A DNA stretch of 64,000 nucleotides from Brucella rhizosphaerae (GTDB lineage: Bacteria; Pseudomonadota; Alphaproteobacteria; Rhizobiales; Rhizobiaceae), in contig NZ_NNRK01000029.1 of assembly GCF_002252475.1 (NCBI RefSeq), positions 248,001 to 312,000 on the forward strand, in the 5' to 3' direction. Below the pieces are notes generated by a model. The model was given only the letters and a program-made list of their open reading frames with translations, ran no database searches and had not been told where the DNA came from. Below are positions 9,069-18,176 of this stretch, piece after piece. The position numbers and the translations under genes were made by a program. How positions within the stretch are numbered: the first letter of the stretch is position 1; each line of letters begins with the position of its first letter.

Positions 9069-10586
9069 TTGCGGCGGCGAAGTTCCCGCGTTAAACACAG
9101 GGCAATAAAGCAGCCTTCAAAATCGCTGGAGCCAAAGGCCATATACAAGACCGTTGCTAATATCTGTGCACGTTTCGGCCTCGTCATGGCTGTAGCAATG
9201 CTGTTGCCTGCGGCTATCGACTTGCGTGATGGCAGCGACGACTGGCTGATCTTCGTGCGCTCTGCGGCGGCAACAGGTGCATTATCGGCACTGATCCTGT
9301 TTGCAACCCAAAGCCAGAACTCACGGTTCACACCACGTCTCGGATTTCTGCTGACTGCATGCCTCTGGCTGACGGCAAGTTTTCTTGGCTCGATCCCGCT
9401 CTATTTTTCGCATCTGCCTATCAGTTATGCGACCGCGTTCTTTGAAGCCATGTCGGGCGTAACATCTACTGGTGCCACTGCCCTCACCGATCTTGACGAG
9501 ATGCAGCGCGGAATTCTGCTCTGGCGCTCGCTATTGTGCTGGATCGGCGGCGTAGGCTTTATCGGCTTGGCACTCTTGATGCTGCCTTCGCTACGCGCAG
9601 GCGGCCTTGCGCTCTTTCACATGGAAAATTCCGACAAATCGGAAAAAATTCTGCCACGCATGAACCAGATCGCTCTGGGCATTGTGATGGCCTATCTCAC
9701 TCTGACAGCAGCCTGCATGATTGCCTATTTCGCAGTCGGCATGAGTATGTTCGATGCAATCAATCACGGCTTGGCAACAGTCGCGACAGCAGGTTTTTCA
9801 ACCCATGATAATTCATTCGGTTTTTATGAGGGTAACCAGAAGCTGCTCGTTGTATCGACCATTTTCATGGCACTTTCGGCTTTGCCCTTCGTTCTTTATA
9901 TCAAGGCATTCATGCCACGCCGGCTGGAGTCACTTGCCGACCCGCAGGTAAAACTGTTTTTTACCCTCGTCATCGGTTTCAGCTTCGTTCTGGCGATAGT
10001 TTTGCGACTGGGATCGAACGTTCCGTTTGGCGACGCGCTCATTTCCGCATCATTCCACTTCGTTTCCGTTATCACGACCACCGGCTTCACGACCGAGGAT
10101 TATTCGCTGTGGGGGCCACCAGCCCTTGGTATTTTCTTCCTCGCATCGTTTCTCGGCGGCTGTGCAGGATCAACGTCGGGCGGCATCAAGATGAACCGTC
10201 TCATCATTCTGTGGAGCCTGACACAAGCCAATCTCGCACGCCTTGTGATGCCCCATGCAGTTATAAAAATCCGGTACGGTTCCTCTGAGGTGTCCGGAGA
10301 GATAGCTCAGAACGTATTGCTGTATCTGTTTCTCTATATTGCATCGCTCATCATCGGTGCCGTTCTGCTGGCTTCTCTTGGTCTTGATTTCGTCTCGGCC
10401 TTCACCGGAGCACTGACTGCATTGTCCAACGTGGGCCCGGGATTCGGGGATACCATTGGCCCCGCCGGCAATTTCTCAACAATCCACGACCCTGCACTTT
10501 GGGTACTCTCGTTCCTCATGTTGGTTGGTCGTCTTGAGCTCGTAACCGTATTTATCCTGTTCACACGTACTTTCTGGATGCGCTAA
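9069..10586 (+). CDS. trkH: TrkH-family potassium uptake membrane protein
   Basis: About 505 residues with multiple membrane helices and the repeated pore motifs of TrkH: SGVTSTGATAL, then TVATAGFST, VITTTGFTTED and ALSNVGPGFGD. It takes up K+ together with a cytoplasmic TrkA (not in this window). The start is uncertain: an in-frame stop lies at 9051 and TTG 9069 is the first start, without a clear ribosome binding site. The next ATG (9186) would cut into the first helix. It is divergent from trxB. Confidence 0.9.
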   Translation: MRRRSSRVKHRAIKQPSKSLEPKAIYKTVANICARFGLVMAVAMLLPAAIDLRDGSDDWLIFVRSAAATGALSALILFATQSQNSRFTPRLGFLLTACLWLTASFLGSIPLYFSHLPISYATAFFEAMSGVTSTGATALTDLDEMQRGILLWRSLLCWIGGVGFIGLALLMLPSLRAGGLALFHMENSDKSEKILPRMNQIALGIVMAYLTLTAACMIAYFAVGMSMFDAINHGLATVATAGFSTHDNSFGFYEGNQKLLVVSTIFMALSALPFVLYIKAFMPRRLESLADPQVKLFFTLVIGFSFVLAIVLRLGSNVPFGDALISASFHFVSVITTTGFTTEDYSLWGPPALGIFFLASFLGGCAGSTSGGIKMNRLIILWSLTQANLARLVMPHAVIKIRYGSSEVSGEIAQNVLLYLFLYIASLIIGAVLLASLGLDFVSAFTGALTALSNVGPGFGDTIGPAGNFSTIHDPALWVLSFLMLVGRLELVTVFILFTRTFWMR

Positions 10587-10711
10587 CAACGCTTTAGGCG
10601 GTTTACATCCTGTCGTTTCTTTTGGTATGAGCAGGATTAGATTGCGCTATAGCAGCGCTGAGTGTTTTATAATTACGCCTGAATGAAATTTCATTGCGCG
10701 CGGAGTTTTGC

Positions 10712-11182
10712 ATGCCGATCAAGGCTGATCTGGACGAAATCGATTGGAAAATCCTTCGGGAGCTCCAGAATAACGGGCGCATCACCAATGTTGAGCTGGC
10801 CGAACGTGTCGGTATCTCTGCCCCTCCCTGCTTGCGTCGTGTGCGCAAGCTGGAAGAAAGTGGCGTCATTCGTGGCTATCGCGCCATTCTGAACGGCAAC
10901 GCTCTCGGGCAGGATCTTGTCGCGTTCTGTTCAGTGGGTTTGCATCGTCAGGCTGATGCCGATCTCAAGGCTTTTGCCGAGAAGTCCAAGCAGTGGCCGC
11001 TGGTACGCCGCGCATGGATGGTATCGGGTGAGTCCGATTTCCTCCTCCATTGCGTCGCACGCGACCTCAACACTTTCCAGACTTTCGTCATCGAAGAGCT
11101 GACCGCTGCCCCCAATGTGGATTCGGTCCGTACAGCCCTGACCATTCGTCCTGTGAAGGACGAACCGCTGATGATTCTCTAG
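10712..11182 (+). CDS. lrp: Lrp/AsnC-family transcriptional regulator
   Basis: About 156 residues: an N-terminal HTH (DEIDWKILRELQNNGR, VELAERVGISAPPCLRRV) and a C-terminal ligand-sensing RAM domain (VSGESDFLLHCVARDL). It binds DNA in response to amino acids. ATG 10712 follows CGGAG by 8 bases and is preferred over TTG 10694. The upstream 125 bases contain an AT-rich TTTATAATTA that could be its -10 region. It is a single gene ending at a terminator. Confidence 0.9.
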   Translation: MPIKADLDEIDWKILRELQNNGRITNVELAERVGISAPPCLRRVRKLEESGVIRGYRAILNGNALGQDLVAFCSVGLHRQADADLKAFAEKSKQWPLVRRAWMVSGESDFLLHCVARDLNTFQTFVIEELTAAPNVDSVRTALTIRPVKDEPLMIL

Positions 11183-11202
11183 TTCAGTGAAGTATTAAAT
11201 GA

Positions 11203-11237
11203 GAGAGCGACTGCGTTCATGCGCGGTCGCTCTTTTT
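11203..11237 (+). terminator. Terminator after lrp
   Basis: Stem GAGCGAC/GTCGCTC with an internal loop, followed by TTTTT. It lies between convergent lrp and the glycosyltransferase gene. Confidence 0.75.
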
Positions 11238-11251
11238 GCTTGAGCGTAATC

Positions 11252-12325
11252 TTAACGACTAAAAACCTGCTCATAGACTGCACTGATTGCTGCGGCCTCT
11301 TTTTCGAGCGGGAAAGCTTCGCGAACATGCGCAAGCGCGTTTTCACCATCGCGTTGAGCCATAGCGGGGTCGGCCAGATATGGCTCGATAGCATCACGCA
11401 GCGCATTACCGTCGCCAGCCGCAACAAAACGGCCAGTTCCATCGACGATCATTTCAGCATAAGCACCAGCATCGCTTGCAACGACAGCGGTTTTCGAGGC
11501 CATCGCTTCGAGTGGCGTAAGACCAAAACCTTCATTTCGAGATGGCGCGACATAGAGTGTGAGACGACGATACCAGATACGCACGTCCGGCACTTCACCA
11601 AGAATGCGGATGCGATCCTGCAATCCTGCTGCAGCAATACGGGCCTTTAAATCATCTTCAAATGCCTGATGTTCAGCAGTCGTCCGGCCTGTGATAATTG
11701 CCGTCCATTCAGGATATTTCGGCAAAAGCGCAATCATTGCATCAACAAACAGGTCGGTGCCTTTGGAGTGACGCACGCGCCCAAAACAACCAATGGCATA
11801 TTTCCCGGGCAGGCCCGAGGCGCTGAACTGGTCTTCTTCACCGACGGGCGGATGAAACCGCTCAAGGTCAACGCCATGCATGATGACCTGATGCGGCACT
11901 TCGAGAAAACTGCCTGAACGGCCGCTGGTCGCGATCACCGCATTCATGCGGCGGATCAGCCATTTGGTAAAAGGCTTATGATGACGTTGCGCTGCAGAAG
12001 TGAACACCAGCCGCAATTTCATGCGCAGGACGTCGCGCATAAAAATACCTGCAAGCATTTCGATATTCCGGCGTGCATGCCAGATACGGAAACGCCGCTT
12101 GGCGGGCTTTTTCCAGAATGAAAAAAGAGCGCCCCAGCCGAGATGCGGCAGAGTTTCAGGCAGTCCGGGGCCCATCGTTGCGATTCCTAATCCCTTTGCA
12201 CGCTGCAAAGGGATTAGCTGCACGATAGTCGAAGTCACGCCGGAAAGGCGACGCTTGAAATTAGGCGCTACGACTTCGACATCCTGAACCGGAACAAACC
12301 CGTTTTGGGGCCTCTTATCTGGCAT
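11252..12325 (-). CDS. wadC: Glycosyltransferase family 4, WadC/LpcC-like LPS core mannosyltransferase
   Basis: About 357 residues with a GT4 retaining-glycosyltransferase C-terminal domain: GCFGRVRHSKGTD, then EVPDVRIWYRRLTLYVAPSR and the E-x7-E motif EGFGLTPLE. An N-terminal GT-B domain precedes it. Start ATG 12325 lies 7 bases after the greA stop, so the pair is probably coupled. In Brucella the gene in this position, near vtlR-trxB and greA, is wadC, whose product adds mannose to Kdo in the LPS inner core; Rhizobium LpcC does the same. The symbol is by synteny and family; acceptor specificity is inferred. Confidence 0.8.
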   Translation of the reverse strand: MPDKRPQNGFVPVQDVEVVAPNFKRRLSGVTSTIVQLIPLQRAKGLGIATMGPGLPETLPHLGWGALFSFWKKPAKRRFRIWHARRNIEMLAGIFMRDVLRMKLRLVFTSAAQRHHKPFTKWLIRRMNAVIATSGRSGSFLEVPHQVIMHGVDLERFHPPVGEEDQFSASGLPGKYAIGCFGRVRHSKGTDLFVDAMIALLPKYPEWTAIITGRTTAEHQAFEDDLKARIAAAGLQDRIRILGEVPDVRIWYRRLTLYVAPSRNEGFGLTPLEAMASKTAVVASDAGAYAEMIVDGTGRFVAAGDGNALRDAIEPYLADPAMAQRDGENALAHVREAFPLEKEAAAISAVYEQVFSR

Positions 12326-12332
12326 TACGATC

Positions 12333-12806
12333 TCAGATAAACTTGAGACCGAGAATCTCGTATGAACGCGAACCGCCGGGTGCATTGACCTCAATCGTAT
12401 CGCCTTCACCCTTGCCGATCAGCGCACGCGCGATAGGCGAGGAAATCGAAATACGGCCTTCTTTCACGTCAGCTTCCTGATCGCCAACGATCTGATAGAC
12501 CTTCTCTTCTTCTGTATCTTCATCGATCAGCTTAACGGTTGCGCCGAACTTGATCTTGTCGCCAGAAAGCTTTGTTACATCAATGACTTCAGCACGACCA
12601 ACAAGCTCTTCCAGCTCATTGATACGGCCTTCATTCAGGCTCTGGGCTTCTTTAGCAGCGTGATATTCGGCGTTTTCCGAAAGATCGCCATGCGCACGCG
12701 CTTCAGCAATTGCCTCAATGATCCGTGGGCGTTCATTTTGCTGACGCGTGCGGAGTTCTTCCTTGAGGTTTTCGAAACCGCGAGGGGTCATAGGGAACTT
12801 TTCCAT
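12333..12806 (-). CDS. greA: Transcription elongation factor GreA
   Basis: 157 residues, the normal GreA length. It opens with [19 protein letters not shown]; the N-terminal coiled coil carries the acidic tip ([18 protein letters not shown]) and the C-terminal FKBP-like domain follows ([17 protein letters not shown]). It stimulates transcript cleavage in backtracked RNA polymerase. ATG 12806 lies downstream of AAAGGA; the upstream in-frame extension is not GreA-like. The gene is followed at once by the wadC-like gene. Confidence 0.96.
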   Translation of the reverse strand: MEKFPMTPRGFENLKEELRTRQQNERPRIIEAIAEARAHGDLSENAEYHAAKEAQSLNEGRINELEELVGRAEVIDVTKLSGDKIKFGATVKLIDEDTEEEKVYQIVGDQEADVKEGRISISSPIARALIGKGEGDTIEVNAPGGSRSYEILGLKFI

Positions 12807-13072
12807 ACCCAGTCCAGTCCTTTCCATCGCCCGCCGCGCTTCCCTCCAGGATGAACGCGACGGCAGTTTGATTGCCCGCCTGATCCTGCTCCACAATTGG
12901 CTCAGGACACCCGTCCGGAAGGTTTGATTGCCTGCCGGTACACAAAAAGAAAACGGTCACCGAAACATGTGCTTCGGAACCGTTCAAAGTGATGTTGCTG
13001 TAACTATAGCATTTTCATCAATGATTTCACGAAGAAAAATTTTTGCCTGTTAATTCTACGGAACAACCGGTC

Positions 13073-14128
13073 CTATTTGGCATGAACCGGCCAGCTTGAA
13101 GGCCATTTCTCAGGACCACCGTCATAATTGCCATCGCAGTCGCCCTTTGAGCGCTCCTGTAAAAGCACAAACCGCACATGCCCTTCACCAGTATCCGTCG
13201 CCTTCCAGACATCATAGATGCCGCAATCACCCAGCCCCCTGCCCTTGAAAAAAGCTGTCAGCGTCTTGTTTTGTTGCGACCAGTCAATGTTCCATGCCTG
13301 ATCCGTAACGGTTGGACCATCATCTGAAATCGTCGGCAGCGAAATTGGAATCACCTGATTCTCGTATTGGCTGTAGAACACATAAGGCTGATTATATGCA
13401 CCTGGCGAACCGCATGGCATCCCGATCAGGTCAAGCCCATCCGCGATTTTGGCTTCAAAGCCTCCGCCTGTGCTGAAAGAATTGCCGCTTGAAGTGCCAC
13501 AAACGGCACTTTCATCGGTGAAATCCTTACGGATTTTCTCCGGTATCTGTTCGACTGAAGCAATGAGTTTCACTGCAGAAGGCGGCGGTGCAGGCTTGTT
13601 CCCCTTTGCCTGCAAAGCATCGACAGTACCAGCGCGCGACTGCTGCTCATCGGCATAGATCAAACTGCCAACAAACCCCGAAAGCGAATAATTTGAGGTC
13701 TGGCCTGCGAATTTGAGTTGCAGTTTCTGGCCGTTCTTCAAGACATCAATCAGTTTGGCTATCGCGCTCGCATCGGCATAATTGAGTTGGTCGCCCTTGA
13801 GCGATGCCGCCGATGCTTCTATGGCCAGCACCGACTTCCCGTCGACAGACAGTTCCAGTTTTCCCGAAACCTTCGACGGATCGATATAGGAAAGCTGCAA
13901 CTCCGGCTTCGAGCCAACGCCACTGCTACGATAAATACCAAGGGCCGGCGCGTCTTCACTCGCGACTGGAGTGAGACTCACTGTGCAATTCTGAGCAAGG
14001 TCACATAAAACAGATGTGTCCCGGATCAACTTATAAGCAGCCTGGGATATGCCTGCGTCTGAAACCAACGATGTTGTCGCCACTCCCGCCAGCAAAATTG
14101 CTCTCAGCCCAAATTTCCGAAAAAGCAT
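13073..14128 (-). CDS. DUF1176 domain-containing exported protein
   Basis: About 351 residues with a signal peptide (hydrophobic LLAGVATTSLV, cleavage near SQA-AY) and a body typical of DUF1176: many short beta segments, Cys in SVLCDLAQNCTV and SAVCGTS, and a C-terminal WNIDWSQQNKTLTAFFKGRGLGDCG. The function is unknown; the family is periplasmic or surface. The start at ATG 14128 follows GGGGTGGG closely. A weak upstream ATG at 14155 is possible. Standalone gene. Confidence 0.8.
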   Translation of the reverse strand: MLFRKFGLRAILLAGVATTSLVSDAGISQAAYKLIRDTSVLCDLAQNCTVSLTPVASEDAPALGIYRSSGVGSKPELQLSYIDPSKVSGKLELSVDGKSVLAIEASAASLKGDQLNYADASAIAKLIDVLKNGQKLQLKFAGQTSNYSLSGFVGSLIYADEQQSRAGTVDALQAKGNKPAPPPSAVKLIASVEQIPEKIRKDFTDESAVCGTSSGNSFSTGGGFEAKIADGLDLIGMPCGSPGAYNQPYVFYSQYENQVIPISLPTISDDGPTVTDQAWNIDWSQQNKTLTAFFKGRGLGDCGIYDVWKATDTGEGHVRFVLLQERSKGDCDGNYDGGPEKWPSSWPVHAK

Positions 14129-14382
14129 ATCCCACCCCATAATATCCAATATCAATGTGCTAAAGTGCGTGCTTGTCGTGCTTGGAACACATCCTGAAAC
14201 GTATGAAACAGCTTTCGGCCAGCATGTGCGTTAAAACAAGCTTTACCGCTCCAATCTTGTTCAATCAAATCGGCGCGCTCAAGTACCGTCTTGCCGATCC
14301 CCTGTGATATTTCCTATAGCATGACGACCCCGGGAAAATGATCCAGATCATTGTGGGTGTTTTTCTTTGGGGTGAAACAACA

Positions 14383-15288
14383 ATGACGCGTGTGCAGGCA
14401 AATTTACTACTCCTTCTGGCAGGTGTCATTTGGGGCATGGGCTTTGTGGCCCAATCCACAGCCATGGCGAGTATCGGACCATTCCTGTTTATCGGTGTTC
14501 GCTCAGCAATTGCAGCGCTTACCGTTTTGCCCTTCTCCATTGCTGAAGGCAGACGTTCACCGCACAAGCTTCAGAGCCAGAACTACCTCTTTTTCATGCT
14601 TGTGGGCGCTGTCCTGTTTATAGGTCTCGCTCTGCAACAGATCGGGCTGATCACCACATCTGTCACCAATGCTGGATTTCTGACGGGGCTTTATGTCGTG
14701 ATGGTGCCAGTGCTGGGCGTCATTATTTTTCGCAGCTGGCCGCATCCAGTGGTTTGGCCTAGCGCGGCCGCTTGCCTTACAGGTATTTTTCTTCTGTCAG
14801 GCGGGGCATTAAGCGCACTTAAGCAGGGCGACTGGCTGGTCATATGCGGCGCAGTTTTCTGGGCCATGCAGGTGCTGCTGATCAGCCGCGCCAACCGTGC
14901 CGGACGCCCCATCGCGCTTAGCTGTGTACAGTTTGCAACTGCAGCCGCCGCAGGCCTACTGATTGCCGCTGCGGTCGAAGACATCAACTGGAACATTATC
15001 GCGCTTACGTGGAAAGAACTGTTGTTTACAGGCGTCTTCTCATCTGGTGCTGCATTCACCCTGCAAGCCATCGGTCAGCGCTACACCACATCGGCACAGG
15101 CCGCTATTTTCCTGTCATCGGAAGCTTTATTTGCCGCTCTGTTCGGCGCAATGTTTCTTGGCGAACGTCTCAAATTCATCGGCTTTATTGGCTGTGGCTT
15201 GCTGTTTGCCGCCATGCTTGCGGTGGAACTGGTTCCCATGTTCTGGAAACGCAGGGCAGAACCAATCCCAGCCACTGAACAGGCTTAA
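14383..15288 (+). CDS. EamA/DMT-family transporter
   Basis: About 301 residues, ten predicted helices in two EamA repeats (LLLLLAGVIWGMGFVAQS; LKQGDWLVICGAVFWAMQVLL). It is an inner-membrane drug/metabolite-type transporter of unknown substrate. ATG 14383 is preceded by GGGGTGAAAC. The stop codon overlaps the stop of the convergent DUF486 gene (shared TTAA). Confidence 0.88.
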   Translation: MTRVQANLLLLLAGVIWGMGFVAQSTAMASIGPFLFIGVRSAIAALTVLPFSIAEGRRSPHKLQSQNYLFFMLVGAVLFIGLALQQIGLITTSVTNAGFLTGLYVVMVPVLGVIIFRSWPHPVVWPSAAACLTGIFLLSGGALSALKQGDWLVICGAVFWAMQVLLISRANRAGRPIALSCVQFATAAAAGLLIAAAVEDINWNIIALTWKELLFTGVFSSGAAFTLQAIGQRYTTSAQAAIFLSSEALFAALFGAMFLGERLKFIGFIGCGLLFAAMLAVELVPMFWKRRAEPIPATEQA

Positions 15289-15635
15289 CCCCTGAATATC
15301 AGCGCGGCACCACCTGCGATCAGGGCGAACCCAAGCAGATGATTCCAGGTGAAAGCTTCTTTTAGATAGAAGATCGAGAACAGGCTGAAAATCACGAGTG
15401 TGATGACTTCCTGCATCGTTTTTAGCTGTGCTGCCGAATAAACCTCATGCCCGATACGGTTTGCCGGCACAGCCAGACAATATTCGAGCAGCGCGATACC
15501 CCAGCTGATGAAGATAACCGTCACCAGTGGCGTACTGGTGAATTTCAGATGCCCATACCAGGCAAAAGTCATGAAAACATTGGAGCCGATGAGAAGCAAA
15601 ATCGGCAGAACACTCGGCGACATCAGTGCTGACAT
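15285..15635 (-). CDS. DUF486 (small DMT-like) membrane protein
   Basis: About 116 residues with four predicted membrane helices (ILLLIGSNVFMTFAWYGHL; VTVIFISWGIALLEY; VITLVIFSLFSIFYL; LLGFALIAGGAALIF). The SWGIALLEYCLAVPANRIGH stretch is typical of DUF486. Function unknown. The start is ATG 15635 or 15623; longer upstream extensions look non-coding. Its 3' end overlaps the convergent EamA gene by four bases. Confidence 0.8.
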   Translation of the reverse strand: MSALMSPSVLPILLLIGSNVFMTFAWYGHLKFTSTPLVTVIFISWGIALLEYCLAVPANRIGHEVYSAAQLKTMQEVITLVIFSLFSIFYLKEAFTWNHLLGFALIAGGAALIFRG

Positions 15636-15859
15636 GAAAAAAACTTCAGGGACCGGGAGGACATTGTCGCGGCTTGGCCCGAAACCGCTGCTCAGGATCG
15701 TTAGCAAAAAGGCATGAAGAATTCGCCAATCTTGTGACCATCGAATGGCCAGCATATAGCCCCGATTGTGCCACAGCCCTTAACAGGGGCACTGACTGTT
15801 CGTTTACGCTTATCGTCTAATATGAATTCAGGCCCGGTTTCAAAATGAAAGGCAGGGAC

Positions 15860-16732
15860 ATGAGTATTGTGTTGTCCAACCGCTTTCATCGCTGTTTGTT
15901 ACCGGCAAGTTTTGCACTGCTTGCCTTGGTGGCTGGTTGTTCCGGTGATCGCCCACCACGTCCGCAAGCCGAAATTGGCAATGCCGATGTGATACCGCCT
16001 GCCCCTGTCGTCTCTGCCAATGCGCCACGCGAAGAGCGCGTTGTTGGGCTGGCTGAAGAAATCGAAAATAATGCCAATGAGATGACAACGCAGAGCCAGC
16101 CGCATTATACCGGCGATTATGGCTTCGCAGTCCCTGTACAGAACCCGGTCAGCACTGCCGAAAACATTTATGCGATGTCCAATTCAGAGAGTGCCTGTCG
16201 GACACGTCTGAAGCGGCTCGGCGTTGTTTTTACCGAAAAATCCCCCATCAATCAGAGCGGCAGCTGTCGCATTGATAACCCCATCGAAGTCAGCGGGTTC
16301 AACAGCGGTTCGATCGCTTTCAAACCAGCGGCAACATTGAATTGTCAGGTCACAGAAGCATTTGCGCGCTGGATTAAGGGTGATCTGCAACCATCGGCAC
16401 GCCTGCGCTATTTGTCCGGCGTCAATACGATTCACAATGCCGGTGGTTATTCCTGCCGAACGATGAATCATCGCCGTGGTGCGAAGATGTCCGAGCATTC
16501 GCGCGGCAACGCCATCGACGTCACCAGGATCGTTCTGAACAATGGTAAAAGCATAACTGTCCGCAAACCGGGCTTTTTTGCCTTTCGCGAGAAAGGCTTG
16601 CTCAATAGCGTTCGTTCAGATGCGTGCGATTACTTCACCACAGTACTCGGCCCTGGCTATAATCGCGAACATGCCGACCATTTCCATTTCGACCTGATGC
16701 AGCGACGCAGCGGCTATCGGGCATGCAAGTAA
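15860..16732 (+). CDS. Extensin-like C-terminal domain lipoprotein
   Basis: About 290 residues. The signal ends in a lipobox (LALVAGC), predicting a lipid-anchored envelope protein. The C-terminal half is the extensin-like C domain: conserved Cys in ESACRTRLKRLGV, CRIDNPIEV and YSCRTMNHR, and EHSRGNAIDV, then NREHADHFHFDL. The last motif resembles D-Ala-D-Ala/LAS metallopeptidase metal sites (H..D..H), suggesting a cell-wall role, although no activity is established. ATG 15860 follows AAAGGCAGGG; ATG 15845 is the alternative. Confidence 0.82.
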   Translation: MSIVLSNRFHRCLLPASFALLALVAGCSGDRPPRPQAEIGNADVIPPAPVVSANAPREERVVGLAEEIENNANEMTTQSQPHYTGDYGFAVPVQNPVSTAENIYAMSNSESACRTRLKRLGVVFTEKSPINQSGSCRIDNPIEVSGFNSGSIAFKPAATLNCQVTEAFARWIKGDLQPSARLRYLSGVNTIHNAGGYSCRTMNHRRGAKMSEHSRGNAIDVTRIVLNNGKSITVRKPGFFAFREKGLLNSVRSDACDYFTTVLGPGYNREHADHFHFDLMQRRSGYRACK

Positions 16733-16734
16733 AA

Positions 16735-16793
16735 CAGCCCGGCTCAGAGCACTGTGCGCCCTATCAGGCGCAAAAGGTCGCTCGAAGCCGGGT
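16735..16793. repeat. Nested inverted repeat between convergent genes
   Basis: Outer arms GCCCGGCT/AGCCGGGT enclose an inner hairpin TGCGCC-ctatca-GGCGCA. There is no clear T run, so it may be a factor-independent stop or simply secondary structure between the extensin-like and thioesterase genes. Confidence 0.45.
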
Positions 16794-16799
16794 TAAGTA

Positions 16800-17186
16800 T
16801 CACTCAGCAGGAACCGGCGTTGGCTGACCGCTCTTGTCGAGCGCCACCATGACGAAATCGCCATGAGTCACAAGATCCATCTCATCGGCAAGATAGCGCT
16901 GCGCCCAGGCTTCTACACGCAGCGTAATCGACGTGCGGCCAACCCGCGTAATCTCAGTATACACACAAAGAATGTCACCAATTTTGACAGGCTTCGCAAA
17001 GGACATTTCACGCACAGCGGCTGTCACAACACGGCCCTTGGCACGCTCCGCAGCACGGATACCGCTGGCCGTGTCCATTTGTGCCATAACCCAGCCGCCA
17101 AAAATATCACCGGCCGAGTTGGTATCTTTTGGCATTGCCTGCGTACGTACAGTCAGCATGCCCTTGGGCGAATTAATGTCGTTCAT
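16800..17186 (-). CDS. Acyl-CoA thioesterase, YciA-type hotdog
   Basis: 128 residues of a single hotdog domain: GDIFGGWVMAQMDTASGI (catalytic Asp and central helix), AVREMSFAKPVKIGDILCVY and ITLRVEAWAQR, all typical of YciA/BACH thioesterases that hydrolyse acyl-CoA in the cytoplasm. ATG 17186 follows AAAGGAT. The upstream open frame (to 17363) runs through a dispersed repeat and is not protein-like. Confidence 0.9.
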   Translation of the reverse strand: MNDINSPKGMLTVRTQAMPKDTNSAGDIFGGWVMAQMDTASGIRAAERAKGRVVTAAVREMSFAKPVKIGDILCVYTEITRVGRTSITLRVEAWAQRYLADEMDLVTHGDFVMVALDKSGQPTPVPAE

Positions 17187-17204
17187 CAATAAATCCTTTG
17201 ATCG

Positions 17205-17260
17205 TCTAAAACGCATCCCAAAAAGCGCAAAGCGAAATTCGGTCAAAATGCGCGTCAAAC
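17205..17260. repeat. Dispersed Rhizobiales intergenic palindromic repeat, copy 1
   Basis: Carries the core ACGCATCCCaAAAAGcG, then ATTCGGTCAAAATGCGCGT. It shares this with a reverse-oriented copy at 23083-23184. It sits immediately upstream of the thioesterase start. Confidence 0.6.
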
Positions 17261-17473
17261 CAGAAAGTTTGAGTCGCCTGTAAGTATGCTGCAAGCCATT
17301 ACCAAGGAAAAGTGCGACATGCGCACCGCAGCCATGCAAATCAAACACCAGGCAAGAATACATAATATAAAATTGTAATTATTAATCATGAGAGAATATT
17401 CATAAAATATTTAAAGTAAAAATAAATATTACTATTTATAGTCATCTCTACGGAATACATATCGGGGGATATT

Positions 17474-18064
17474 ATGAGATTAATTATTGTATCGTCTATT
17501 GCTACATTAGCTCTTTTATTTGCAAACAACGCAGAGGCGTCCGGTGGCCTCGCAACTGCAAATATAAACCTTCGCACAGGCCCCGGCACACAATATCCAT
17601 CAATGGGCAGCATCCCCAATGGCGTTGTTCTGGATGTTGCAGGCTGTACAAGTGGCTATGGCTGGTGTCGCGTCAACTATCGCGGTCTTGATGGCTGGGC
17701 ATCGTCAAACTACATCGCCGTTCAGACAGGCGGTGGCGGCTACACCACCAATGACAATTTCGGATCAACTGCAGCAGCCGTCGGCATACCACTCATTGCC
17801 GGCTTGGTGATCGGTTCTGCAATTAACAACAACAACAACCGATGGAATGATGGACCGAACTGGGGTCCCGGTTGGGGGCCTCGCCCCTACCGCTCTGGTT
17901 GGGGTCCGGGTCCATATCGTCCGGGTCCCGGCTGGCGTGGACCAGGTCAGTGGGGCGAACCCCGCCCACATTGGGGTGACCGTCCCGGCTGGCGCGATCA
18001 TCCCGGTTATCATCCAAACTTTTATGGCCCGGGCGACCGCTGGCGCCCAAATGGCCGCAGATAA
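17474..18064 (+). CDS. Exported SH3b-domain protein with Gly/Pro/Trp-rich tail
   Basis: 196 residues: a signal peptide (LLFANNAEASG, cleavage near AEA-SG), a bacterial SH3 domain (about 27-80: NLRTGPGTQYPSMGSIPNG, GWCRVNYRGLDGW), a short hydrophobic patch (AAAVGIPLIAGLVIGSAI) resembling a glycine-zipper segment, and a low-complexity tail of WGPG/PYR repeats. SH3b domains often bind peptidoglycan; the role here is unknown. GGGGG lies just before ATG 17474. The 110 bases upstream are strikingly AT-rich. Confidence 0.82.
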   Translation: MRLIIVSSIATLALLFANNAEASGGLATANINLRTGPGTQYPSMGSIPNGVVLDVAGCTSGYGWCRVNYRGLDGWASSNYIAVQTGGGGYTTNDNFGSTAAAVGIPLIAGLVIGSAINNNNNRWNDGPNWGPGWGPRPYRSGWGPGPYRPGPGWRGPGQWGEPRPHWGDRPGWRDHPGYHPNFYGPGDRWRPNGRR

Positions 18065-18176
18065 GCAGTTCCTCCTGACAGCCTGATGTCAGGAGCCATG
18101 TAAATTCCGGACCGGGTGCATGGGTTTTGATCCGTGCACCCTTTTCATTTGAGTTGCGAAATTCCATATTGGGAGC

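Noticed and set aside
17823-18167. Minus-strand ORF over the Gly/Pro/Trp repeat tail of the SH3b protein
   Set aside because: Low-complexity mirror of the repeat; no start signal.
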